DNA from: an uncultured Prevotellaceae bacterium
Lineage (GTDB): Bacteria > Bacteroidota > Bacteroidia > Bacteroidales > Muribaculaceae
NCBI GenBank assembly: GCA_946055125.1
Contig: CAMGFF010000165.1
Location: 1 to 5,647 of the forward strand
Direction: 5' to 3'
DNA: 5,647 bases
Notes under the pieces: model-generated
Databases searched by the model: none
Told to the model about the DNA's origin: nothing
What the model saw: the letters and a program-made list of their open reading frames with translations, nothing else
Program-made: the position numbers and the translations under genes
Shown here: one piece after another, positions 1 through 5,600 of the stretch
Layout: each line of letters begins with the position of its first letter
How positions within the stretch are numbered: position 1 is the first letter of the stretch

Positions 1-1
1 T

Positions 2-2320
2 CGCCGCCGTGTGGTGGAGATGGGCTTTGTTCGTGGTCACCAGGTGGAGGTGCTGCTCAATGCTCCGCTGCGCGACCCTATCAAATATAAGATTCTGGGT
101 TATGAGGTGTCGCTGCGGCGCAGCGAGGCCGAGCTGATAGAGGTGGAAACCGATGCCGACAAGGCCGGCGACAAGCTCACGGTCCACACCAGCACCGTGA
201 GCGACACCGACCGCGTGAAGATGCTGCGCCACAGCAGCAACACAATCAATGTTGTGCTGATTGGCAACCCTAACTGTGGCAAGACGTCGCTCTTCAATAT
301 GGCTTGCGGTGCCAAGGAGCGCGTGGGCAACTACAGTGGGGTCACCGTAGATGCCACCGAGGGCTTTCTCTCCTACAAGGACTACAACTTCAAGGTGGTT
401 GACCTGCCGGGCACCTACTCGCTCTCGGTGTATTCGCCCGAGGAGCTCTACGTGCGCCGCTACCTCAAGGATGAGATTCCCGATGTGATAGTGAACGTGC
501 TCGATGGGTCGAACCTCTCGCGCAACTTCTACCTCACCACCGAGCTTATCGACATGGACCGCAGTATGGTGATTGCCCTCAATATGTACGACGAGCTGAA
601 GCGCTCGGGGGCAACATTCGACTATGAGGCCATGGGGCGCATGATTGGCGTGCCCATTGTGCCCACGGTGTCGAAGACGGGCGAGGGGCTGAGCGAGCTG
701 CTCGATGCCATTATAAAGGTGTATGAGGGCACGCACGATGTGGTGCGGCATGTGCACGTGAGCCTTGGCCACGAGATTGAGGAGGCCATCACCCGGGTGA
801 AGGACGAGATAAAGGCTTCGACTAACCAAATACTGCAATTCTCGCCGCGCTACCTGGCGATAAAGATGCTTGAGAGCGACAACGAGGTGGAGGAGATGCT
901 AAAGCCGCTGCCCAACTACTCGCGCATATCGCGCGTGCGACACAAGTGGGTGGCTCACATCGAGGACGTGCATCAGGAGGACATCGTCACCGACATCGCC
1001 AGCCAGAAGTATGGATTCATCGCCGGAGCCCTGCAGGAAACCTACACTAAGGGGCGCTCACGCAAAAGCGGCCGCACCACCGACCGCATCGACTCCATAG
1101 TCACCGGAAAGTTCACGGGCTTCCCCATCTTCATAGCCCTTATGTTCATCATGTTCTGGGCCACTTTCCAGCTCGGCGCCTACCCCATGGAGTGGATTTC
1201 GGCTGCTGTGGAATGGATTGCCGAGCACGTTGATGAGCACCTTGCTCCTGGCCCACTCAAGGATCTGATAGTGGATGGCGTGATAGGCGGCGTGGGAGGC
1301 GTGATAGTGTTCCTTCCCAACATATTGATTCTCTACTTCTTCATCTCCTTTATGGAAGACTCGGGCTACATGGCCCGGGCTGCCTTCATCATGGACAAGA
1401 TAATGCACCGCATGGGGCTGCACGGCAAGTCGTTCATTCCGCTCATCATGGGCTTCGGCTGCAATGTGCCGGCGATAATGTCGACCCGCATCATAGAGAG
1501 CAAGAGCAGCCGCCTGATAACGATGCTGGTCAATCCCTTCATGTCGTGCAGTGCGCGCCTGCCGGTCTATGTGCTGCTGGTGAGCGCGTTCTTCCCAAGC
1601 AATGCGGCGCTGGTGTTCATGGGGCTGTATCTGCTGGGCATTCTTGTGGCCATTCTCACGGCGCGGCTGCTGAGGCACACCATGTTCAGCAAGGACGAGA
1701 CCCCTTTTGTGATGGAGCTCCCGCCCTACCGCATGCCGTCGATGAAATCGGCCATGCACCACATGTGGGAGAAGACTGAGCAATACCTGCGCAAAATGGG
1801 CACCATAATCCTGGTGGGAAGCATCGCCGTGTGGGCGCTCAACTACTTCCCGCGCGACCTGGCCAAGAGCAACGACGAGATGAGCATCACCGAGCTTGAG
1901 CAGCAGAAGGAGAACAGCTACCTCGCCCGCATAGGCAAGGCCGTGACGCCCGTGATTGAGCCGCTTGGCCTTGACTGGAAAGCCTCGGTGGCCCTGCTCA
2001 GCGGCATCACGGCAAAGGAGATTGTGGTGTCGACGCTCGGCGTGCTCTACACCGTGGAGGATGCCGACGAGAACTCGGGAATGCTCCAGGACCGCCTCAA
2101 GCAGCCCGACAGCATCACCGGCAAGCCCGACTTCAACGCGGCGTCGGCGCTGAGCTTCATGGTGATGGTGCTGCTCTATTTCCCCTGCATCGCCACGGTG
2201 GCGGCGATAGTGCGCGAGTCGGGGCGGTGGCGCTACGGGCTCTTCTCCATTGCCTACAGCACCGCCGTGGCTTGGCTGCTCGCGCTGGCCGCCTACCACA
2301 TAGCCCTGCCGGCGCTTTAG
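2..2320 (+). CDS. feoB: FeoAB fusion, ferrous iron transporter (5' end cut off by window edge)
   Basis: This is a GTP-dependent Fe(II) importer of the inner membrane with its FeoA partner fused at the N-terminus. The reading frame is open to base 2 and the first residues RRVVEMGFVRG are the middle of a FeoA (SH3-like) domain, so the GTG at 11 is internal and the true start lies upstream; probably a few tens of residues are missing. Counting from base 11, FeoA ends near residue 47 and a linker follows to about 76. The G domain shows G1 GNPNCGKTS (85-93), switch I VGNYSGVT (105-112), G3 DLPG (131-134), G4 NMYD (191-194) and G5 SKT (221-223). A helical regulatory region runs to about 335. The membrane part (about 365-769) has roughly eight or nine hydrophobic segments, two Gate regions (427-462, 661-680), GFGCNVPA (481-488), PFMSCSARLP (509-518) and the PFVMELPPYR motif (565-574). 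Cysteines 484, 513 and 726 lie in or near the membrane core. No clear terminator follows the stop. The motifs are intact, so it is probably functional. Confidence 0.97.
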   Translation, partial: RRRVVEMGFVRGHQVEVLLNAPLRDPIKYKILGYEVSLRRSEAELIEVETDADKAGDKLTVHTSTVSDTDRVKMLRHSSNTINVVLIGNPNCGKTSLFNMACGAKERVGNYSGVTVDATEGFLSYKDYNFKVVDLPGTYSLSVYSPEELYVRRYLKDEIPDVIVNVLDGSNLSRNFYLTTELIDMDRSMVIALNMYDELKRSGATFDYEAMGRMIGVPIVPTVSKTGEGLSELLDAIIKVYEGTHDVVRHVHVSLGHEIEEAITRVKDEIKASTNQILQFSPRYLAIKMLESDNEVEEMLKPLPNYSRISRVRHKWVAHIEDVHQEDIVTDIASQKYGFIAGALQETYTKGRSRKSGRTTDRIDSIVTGKFTGFPIFIALMFIMFWATFQLGAYPMEWISAAVEWIAEHVDEHLAPGPLKDLIVDGVIGGVGGVIVFLPNILILYFFISFMEDSGYMARAAFIMDKIMHRMGLHGKSFIPLIMGFGCNVPAIMSTRIIESKSSRLITMLVNPFMSCSARLPVYVLLVSAFFPSNAALVFMGLYLLGILVAILTARLLRHTMFSKDETPFVMELPPYRMPSMKSAMHHMWEKTEQYLRKMGTIILVGSIAVWALNYFPRDLAKSNDEMSITELEQQKENSYLARIGKAVTPVIEPLGLDWKASVALLSGITAKEIVVSTLGVLYTVEDADENSGMLQDRLKQPDSITGKPDFNAASALSFMVMVLLYFPCIATVAAIVRESGRWRYGLFSIAYSTAVAWLLALAAYHIALPAL

Positions 2321-2389
2321 CCTCACCGCCGAAAAGAGCTCAAAAATGAAGCAAAAAATAAATTTGCCGAAAAGTTTGGTGGGGTGAGG
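2321..2389. repeat. Inverted and direct short repeats just upstream of the rplM promoter
   Basis: CCTCACC (2321-2327) is perfectly complementary to GGTGAGG (2383-2389), enclosing 55 bases. Inside it, GCCGAAAAG occurs twice in direct orientation (2328-2336 and 2366-2374), and the second copy directly abuts the -33 TTTG of the promoter. The right arm of the inverted repeat lies between the two promoter elements. As RNA, the long stem is a poor terminator because no T run follows it. The arrangement could be an operator or chance; there is no family knowledge to support a named regulator. Confidence 0.35.
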
Positions 2390-2406
2390 AATTATTCGTA
2401 CCTTTG
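2375..2406 (+). promoter_or_regulatory. Bacteroidota-type promoter for the rplM operon
   Basis: TTTG at 2375-2378 is followed after 20 bases by TACCTTTG at 2399-2406. This matches the Bacteroidota primary sigma consensus (TTTG at -33, TAnnTTTG at -7) exactly, with usual spacing. Transcription would be expected to begin several bases past 2406, giving a leader of about 100 bases before the rplM start. It is the only full match I found in the intergenic regions, so it probably drives rplM, rpsI, rpsB and tsf together. The start point is inferred. Confidence 0.88.
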
Positions 2407-2442
2407 CAAGCCGATTATATCCAATTTTAGCAATTCATGGAA

Positions 2443-2474
2443 GCCACAGGACTTTTGGCCGGGTCTAAGGTGGT
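2443..2474 (+). promoter_or_regulatory. Candidate structured leader hairpin of the rplM mRNA
   Basis: The transcribed leader can fold into an outer stem GCCAC (2443-2447) with GTGGT (2470-2474), one pair being G-U, an asymmetric internal loop (A2448 opposite AAG 2467-2469), and an inner stem GGAC (2449-2452) with GTCT (2463-2466), capped by the loop 2453-2462 containing TTGGCCGG. A short stem with an uneven internal loop is typical of ribosomal-protein binding sites on leaders, and L13 autoregulation is known in other bacteria. That L13 or another product of this operon binds here is inference. The following stretch to the start codon is A+T-rich and unstructured. Confidence 0.5.
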
Positions 2475-2516
2475 GAAAATGAATAATTTAATTAACATTT
2501 AATCAGGAATAACGAA

Positions 2517-2996
2517 GTGGATACTTTAAGTTACAAGACAATCTCAGCAACAGCTGAAAAAGCTCAAAAGGAATGGGTGGTTATCGACGCTACCGATCAG
2601 GTTTTGGGTCGTCTGTGCGCGAAAGTCGCTAAAATCGTGCGCGGAAAATACAAACCCTGCTACACTCCCAACATGGACTGTGGCGACAACGTAATCATTA
2701 TCAATGCCGACAAGGTGGTTCTCACCGGCAACAAGTGGGACGACCGCAAGTATCTGTCGTACACCGGCTATCCCGGCGGACAGCGCGTGGCCACTCCCCG
2801 CATTCTCCAGCTCAAGAGTGAGAAGCCCGGCATGAAGGCCGGCAAGCACCCCTTGTTTATCAAGGTGCTCAAGGGCATGCTCCCCAAGAACCGTCTTGGC
2901 GCAGCTCTCTTGAAGAACGTGCACGTGTATAATGGTGCCGAGCACCCACACGAGGCTCAGAATCCCAAGGTAATTGATATCAACAAACTTAAATAA
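2517..2996 (+). CDS. rplM: 50S ribosomal protein L13 (uL13)
   Basis: L13 is an early-assembling large-subunit protein that binds 23S rRNA. The 159-residue product has the family landmarks VVIDATDQVLGRL (21-33), RGKYKPCYTP (42-51), DNVIIINADKVVLTGNK (57-73), YTGYPGGQR (82-90), the signature-region start KGMLPKNRLG (119-128), VYNGAEHPH (137-145) and an end of KVIDINKLK. The start is GTG at 2517: the frame is stopped at 2493-2495 and no other start codon lies between, and the beginning MDTLSYKTIS is the usual Bacteroidales one. AGGA at 2505-2508 lies 8 bases upstream and may act as a ribosome binding site. Residues about 97-112 look roughly eight residues longer than the E. coli protein (142 residues), a basic loop insertion. 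It is the first gene of the operon, 11 bases from rpsI. Confidence 0.98.
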   Translation: MDTLSYKTISATAEKAQKEWVVIDATDQVLGRLCAKVAKIVRGKYKPCYTPNMDCGDNVIIINADKVVLTGNKWDDRKYLSYTGYPGGQRVATPRILQLKSEKPGMKAGKHPLFIKVLKGMLPKNRLGAALLKNVHVYNGAEHPHEAQNPKVIDINKLK

Positions 2997-3007
2997 GATT
3001 GAAGAAT

Positions 3008-3394
3008 ATGGAACAGATTAATGCAGTTGGCCGCCGTAAGGCCGCAATCGCCCGTGTTTTCGTGACTGAGGGTAATGGCGAGATTACAATCAACAAGCGC
3101 TCGCTCGACGTGTATTTCCCTTCTTCAATCCTTCAATTCATCGTTAAGCAGCCGCTTAACCTCCTTGAAGTCGCTGAGAAGTATAACATCAACGTGAACC
3201 TTTGCGGTGGTGGCTACAAGGGCCAGGCCGAGGCACTCCGCCTTGCCATTGCTCGCGCCCTCGTGAAGATCAACGCCGACGACAAGGCAGCCCTCCGCGC
3301 AGCCGGCTTCGTGACTCGCGACCCTCGTGCAGTGGAGCGCAAGAAGCCGGGTCGTCCCAAGGCGCGCAAGAGATTCCAGTTCAGCAAGCGTTAA
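3008..3394 (+). CDS. rpsI: 30S ribosomal protein S9 (uS9)
   Basis: S9 sits in the head of the small subunit, and its C-terminal tail reaches the P-site tRNA. The 128-residue protein contains AVGRRKAAIARVFV (6-19), the S9 signature beginning GGGYKGQAEALRLAIARAL (67-85), TRDPRAVERKKPGRPKAR (103-120) and the conserved tail FQFSKR whose last Lys-Arg contacts tRNA in known structures. I chose ATG at 3008 rather than the in-frame TTG at 2999: MEQINAVGRR matches the usual Bacteroidales N-terminus and length, and TTG is rare as a start there. It lies 11 bases after the rplM stop, so the two are surely co-transcribed. There is only a weak purine stretch upstream (GAAGA), in keeping with the poor Shine-Dalgarno use of this phylum. 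Confidence 0.97.
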   Translation: MEQINAVGRRKAAIARVFVTEGNGEITINKRSLDVYFPSSILQFIVKQPLNLLEVAEKYNINVNLCGGGYKGQAEALRLAIARALVKINADDKAALRAAGFVTRDPRAVERKKPGRPKARKRFQFSKR

Positions 3395-3419
3395 TATTTT
3401 CTATTCACACTTGCAGGGC

Positions 3420-3494
3420 TTAATCGCATAATTAGAGTTTAGTATCTAAACCCCGTGGACGCGACTTGGCCGCGATGTCGAGGTCGGCTACCAT
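3420..3494 (+). promoter_or_regulatory. Candidate structured leader of the rpsB mRNA
   Basis: The rpsI-rpsB gap can form three consecutive hairpins. The first is weak (TTAAT 3420-3424 with ATTAG 3431-3435, the end pair G-U). The second is GTTTAG (3437-3442) with CTAAAC (3446-3451), six perfect pairs and a TAT loop. The third has GTGG (3455-3458) pairing with CCAT (3491-3494) around CGAC (3462-3465) with GTCG (3477-3480), loop 3466-3476; an alternative is CGCG 3460-3463 with CGCG 3471-3474. No T run follows any of them, so this is not a terminator. S2 represses its own rpsB-tsf mRNA through a leader structure in gammaproteobacteria; a comparable role here is inferred. No convincing promoter was seen in 3395-3541, and 3499-3541 is A-rich and unstructured. 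Confidence 0.5.
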
Positions 3495-3541
3495 GAGGTT
3501 GATTTTAACACAGAAAGTAAACAAAAAACAAAAAAATTAAA

Positions 3542-4375
3542 ATGGCAACACCAACTTTTGACCAATTACTTGAGGCAGGATGTCACTTCGGCCACTTGAA
3601 ACGCAAATGGAATCCTGCTATGGCTCCCTACATCTTCATGGAGCGCAATGGTATCCACATTATCGACCTTTATAAGACAGCTGCTAAGATTGAGGAGGCA
3701 GCTGCCGCACTCAAGAATATTGCCAAGGCCGGCAAGAAGGTGCTCTTCGTGGCAACTAAGAAGCAGGCCAAGCAGGTTATCGCTGACAAGGCCACTTCGG
3801 TCAATATGCCCTACGTTATCGAGCGTTGGCCGGGCGGTATGCTCACCAACTTCCCCACAATACGCAAGGCTGTAAAGAAGATGGCGTCGATCGACAAGAT
3901 GACCAAGGACGGCACATTCGACAACCTCTCGAAGCGCGAGAAGCTGCAGATTACCCGCCAGCGTGCCAAGCTCGAGAAGACTCTCGGCTCTATCGCCGAC
4001 CTCAACCGCCTTCCGTCGGCTCTCTTCGTGGTCGACGTAATGAAGGAGCACATCGCAGTGGCCGAGGCCAATCGTCTGGGAATCCCCGTGTTTGGCATCG
4101 TCGACACCAACAGCGACCCCACTCCCGTTGATTTCGTAATCCCCGCCAACGACGACGCTTCGAAGTCGATTGAGCTTATCCTCGACACCCTCTGCGCAGC
4201 AATGATTGAGGGCCTTGAGGAGCGCAAGGTGGAGAAGGTCGACAACAAGGACGCTGAGGCTGAGGAGGCTCCGAAGCAGAAGCGCACTCGCGTGGCACGC
4301 CGCAAGGATGCCGACACCGAGGCTCCCGCTGAGGAGGCAGCAACTGAGGCTGCAACCGAGGAAGCAGCTGAGTAA
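3542..4375 (+). CDS. rpsB: 30S ribosomal protein S2 (uS2)
   Basis: S2 joins the small subunit late, between head and body, and is needed for S1 to dock. The 277-residue product shows LLEAGCHFGHLKRKWNPAM (9-27), GIHIIDLYKT (37-46), FVATKKQAKQ (69-78), ERWPGGMLTNFPTIRKA (94-110), SKREKLQITRQRAKLEK (130-146), LPSALFVVDV (157-166) and GIPVFGIVDTNSDP (180-193), covering the whole family core. From about residue 232 there is a low-complexity tail rich in Glu and Ala, broken by a basic patch KQKRTRVARRK (245-255); such variable tails are common in Bacteroidales S2. The ATG at 3542 is preceded by an A-rich stretch with no Shine-Dalgarno sequence, the usual pattern for highly expressed genes in this phylum. 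It is followed by tsf, the classic pairing. Confidence 0.98.
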   Translation: MATPTFDQLLEAGCHFGHLKRKWNPAMAPYIFMERNGIHIIDLYKTAAKIEEAAAALKNIAKAGKKVLFVATKKQAKQVIADKATSVNMPYVIERWPGGMLTNFPTIRKAVKKMASIDKMTKDGTFDNLSKREKLQITRQRAKLEKTLGSIADLNRLPSALFVVDVMKEHIAVAEANRLGIPVFGIVDTNSDPTPVDFVIPANDDASKSIELILDTLCAAMIEGLEERKVEKVDNKDAEAEEAPKQKRTRVARRKDADTEAPAEEAATEAATEEAAE

Positions 4376-4410
4376 TCTCGCACTGCACTCAAGAGGCTTA
4401 TCAGGCTTTT

Positions 4411-4454
4411 TTCAAGTTTCGCAACCACAAGTGATTTGCGAAACTTGAAGTTTT
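4411..4454 (+). terminator. Strong hairpin in the rpsB-tsf gap, possible partial terminator (attenuator)
   Basis: The left arm at 4411-4424 (TTCAAGTTTCGCAA) and right arm at 4436-4449 are perfectly complementary over 14 bp with an 11-base loop, and TTTT follows one base later (4451-4454). This fits a Rho-independent terminator, but the short T run and the need to express tsf suggest partial read-through. No promoter of the phylum's consensus is visible between it and tsf. In E. coli an attenuator between rpsB and tsf is known, so a similar function is reasonable. Alternatives are an RNA-processing site or protection of the rpsB mRNA 3' end. Confidence 0.6.
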
Positions 4455-4455
4455 A

Positions 4456-4478
4456 GGCTCTCCTGCTTAAAGGAAGCC
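4456..4478 (+). promoter_or_regulatory. Second hairpin in the tsf leader
   Basis: GGCT (4456-4459) pairs with AGCC (4475-4478) and TCCT (4461-4464) with AGGA (4471-4474); C4460 is bulged and the loop is GCTTAA. The 3' arm could instead pair with either of two AGGCTT copies upstream (4394-4399, 4403-4408), so alternative folds are possible. The rest of the gap to the tsf start (4479-4532) is A+T-rich with no Shine-Dalgarno sequence. Function unknown. Confidence 0.35.
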
Positions 4479-4532
4479 GCAAATACAACAAAATCATTTT
4501 TATTAACGAATTAAACCATACACACAAAGAAT

Positions 4533-5525
4533 ATGGCAGTTTCAATGGCAGATATCAGCAAGCTTCGCAGCCTCACCGGCGCCGGTCTTATGGACTGCAA
4601 GAAAGCTCTTGCTGAGGCAAACAATGATATGAAAGAGGCAATCGAGATCATTCGCAAGAAGGGTCAGGCTGTTGCTGCAAAGCGTGAGGACCGTGAGGCT
4701 TCGGAGGGCTGCGTGCTCGCCGACGCAGCCAATGGCTTCGCCGCAATCGTAGCCCTCAAGTGCGAAACCGACTTCGTTGCCAAGAACGCCGGATTCGTTG
4801 CTCTCACCAAGCAGATCCTTGCAGCTGCAGTTGCAGCTAAGGTGAAGAGTCTCGACGAGCTCAAGGAGCTGGAGATTGAGGGACGCAAGATCGCCGACCT
4901 CATCGTTGAAGAAATCGGCAAGACCGGTGAGAAGATGGAACTCGGTGCCTACGAGTGGGTGGAGGGCGTAGAAACCACAGCCTACAACCACTTCGGCAAC
5001 AAGCTTTCCACTATCGTGGCTTTCAATGAGAAGCTCGCCGACGCTCACGTTGGCAAAGAGGTTGCAATGCAGGTTGCTGCAATGAACCCCGTAGCCCTCG
5101 ACGAGGACAGCATGCCCCAGGAGGTCAAGGACACTGAGTACAATGTAGCAGTGGATAAGACACGTCAGGAGCAGATTCAGAAGGCCGTTGAGGTGGCTAT
5201 CAAGAAGGCAGGCTACAACCCCGCACACTTCGACAGCGAGGCTCACATGGAGTCGAACCAGACCAAGGGCTGGATCACAGCCGAGGACGTTGTGGCAGTG
5301 AAGAAGATTATCGCTGACGTTACAGCCGAAAAGTCGGCCAACCTCAACGAGACAATGATTCAGAACATTGCAAAGGGTCGTATGGCCAAGTTCTTCAAGG
5401 AGAACTGCCTCCTCAAGCAGGAGTTCGTTTCTGACAACACTATGAACATCGAGACTTACCTCAAGAAGCAGAGCGCTACACTCACAGCCACTGCATTCAA
5501 GCGCGTAAACCTCAATAAGGACTAA
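4533..5525 (+). CDS. tsf: Elongation factor Ts (EF-Ts)
   Basis: EF-Ts is the guanine-nucleotide exchange factor that releases GDP from EF-Tu in the cytoplasm. The 330-residue protein has an N-terminal UBA-like domain with LRSLTGAGLMDCKKALAEA (11-29), then IIRKKGQAVAAKRE (39-52), and the exchange motif CETDFVAKN (77-85), whose Asp80 and Phe81 correspond to the residues that contact EF-Tu in E. coli. The core ends with KGRMAKFFKENCLL (281-294). Compared with the 283-residue E. coli protein, about 50-60 extra residues lie around 205-270, between the VAAMNP region and KGRM; this is also seen in other Bacteroidales. I prefer ATG 4533 (MAVSMADISK) over ATG 4545, since MAVSMADI is the usual Bacteroidales start. 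There is no Shine-Dalgarno sequence. It is the last gene of the operon, followed by a strong terminator. Confidence 0.98.
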   Translation: MAVSMADISKLRSLTGAGLMDCKKALAEANNDMKEAIEIIRKKGQAVAAKREDREASEGCVLADAANGFAAIVALKCETDFVAKNAGFVALTKQILAAAVAAKVKSLDELKELEIEGRKIADLIVEEIGKTGEKMELGAYEWVEGVETTAYNHFGNKLSTIVAFNEKLADAHVGKEVAMQVAAMNPVALDEDSMPQEVKDTEYNVAVDKTRQEQIQKAVEVAIKKAGYNPAHFDSEAHMESNQTKGWITAEDVVAVKKIIADVTAEKSANLNETMIQNIAKGRMAKFFKENCLLKQEFVSDNTMNIETYLKKQSATLTATAFKRVNLNKD

Positions 5526-5527
5526 AC

Positions 5528-5553
5528 CGCCCCGGCCCACTCAGGCCACGGCG
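5528..5553 (+). other. Small GC-rich hairpin just after the tsf stop
   Basis: CGCC (5528-5531) can pair with GGCG (5550-5553), and GGCC (5534-5537) with GGCC (5544-5547), with a two-by-two internal loop and the loop CACTCA. No T run follows. It may simply help protect the 3' end next to the main terminator, or be chance pairing in a GC-rich stretch. Confidence 0.25.
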
Positions 5554-5561
5554 ATAAGCTA

Positions 5562-5600
5562 AAAGGCGCGACTCCCCTCGGGAGCCGCGCCTTTCATTTC
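5562..5600 (+). terminator. Intrinsic terminator of the rplM-rpsI-rpsB-tsf operon
   Basis: AAAGGCGCG (5562-5570) pairs with CGCGCCTTT (5586-5594), then after one A-C mismatch CTCCC (5572-5576) pairs with GGGAG (5580-5584), leaving a CTC triloop. The 14 pairs are mostly G-C, and the stem ends in TTT followed by the T-rich CATTTC. The A run on the left arm means it could also stop transcription coming from the opposite side. It lies 36 bases after the tsf stop. Confidence 0.92.

Noticed and set aside
11..13. GTG as the start of feoAB
   Set aside because: The frame continues to the window edge with conserved FeoA residues RRV before it, so this codon is internal.
1058..2326. Long open frame on the minus strand opposite feoAB (about 422 codons)
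   Set aside because: It lies antisense to the conserved FeoB membrane domain, has a biased His/Arg/Glu-rich composition typical of an antisense shadow, and matches no family I know.
2999..3001. TTG as the start of rpsI
   Set aside because: ATG at 3008 gives the conserved N-terminus and the expected 128 residues; the three extra residues have no support.
3382..3413. Weak promoter-like pattern before rpsB (CACACTTG at 3406-3413)
   Set aside because: It matches the -7 consensus at only part of its fixed positions and has no TTTG at the right distance upstream.
3437..3454. The 6-bp hairpin in the rpsI-rpsB gap as a terminator
   Set aside because: It is followed by CCCC, not a T run, so it does not fit an intrinsic terminator.
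4542..5540. Long open frame on the minus strand opposite tsf (about 332 codons)
   Set aside because: It mirrors the tsf coding frame, is Leu/Cys/Val-rich from antisense codons, and shows no recognisable domain.
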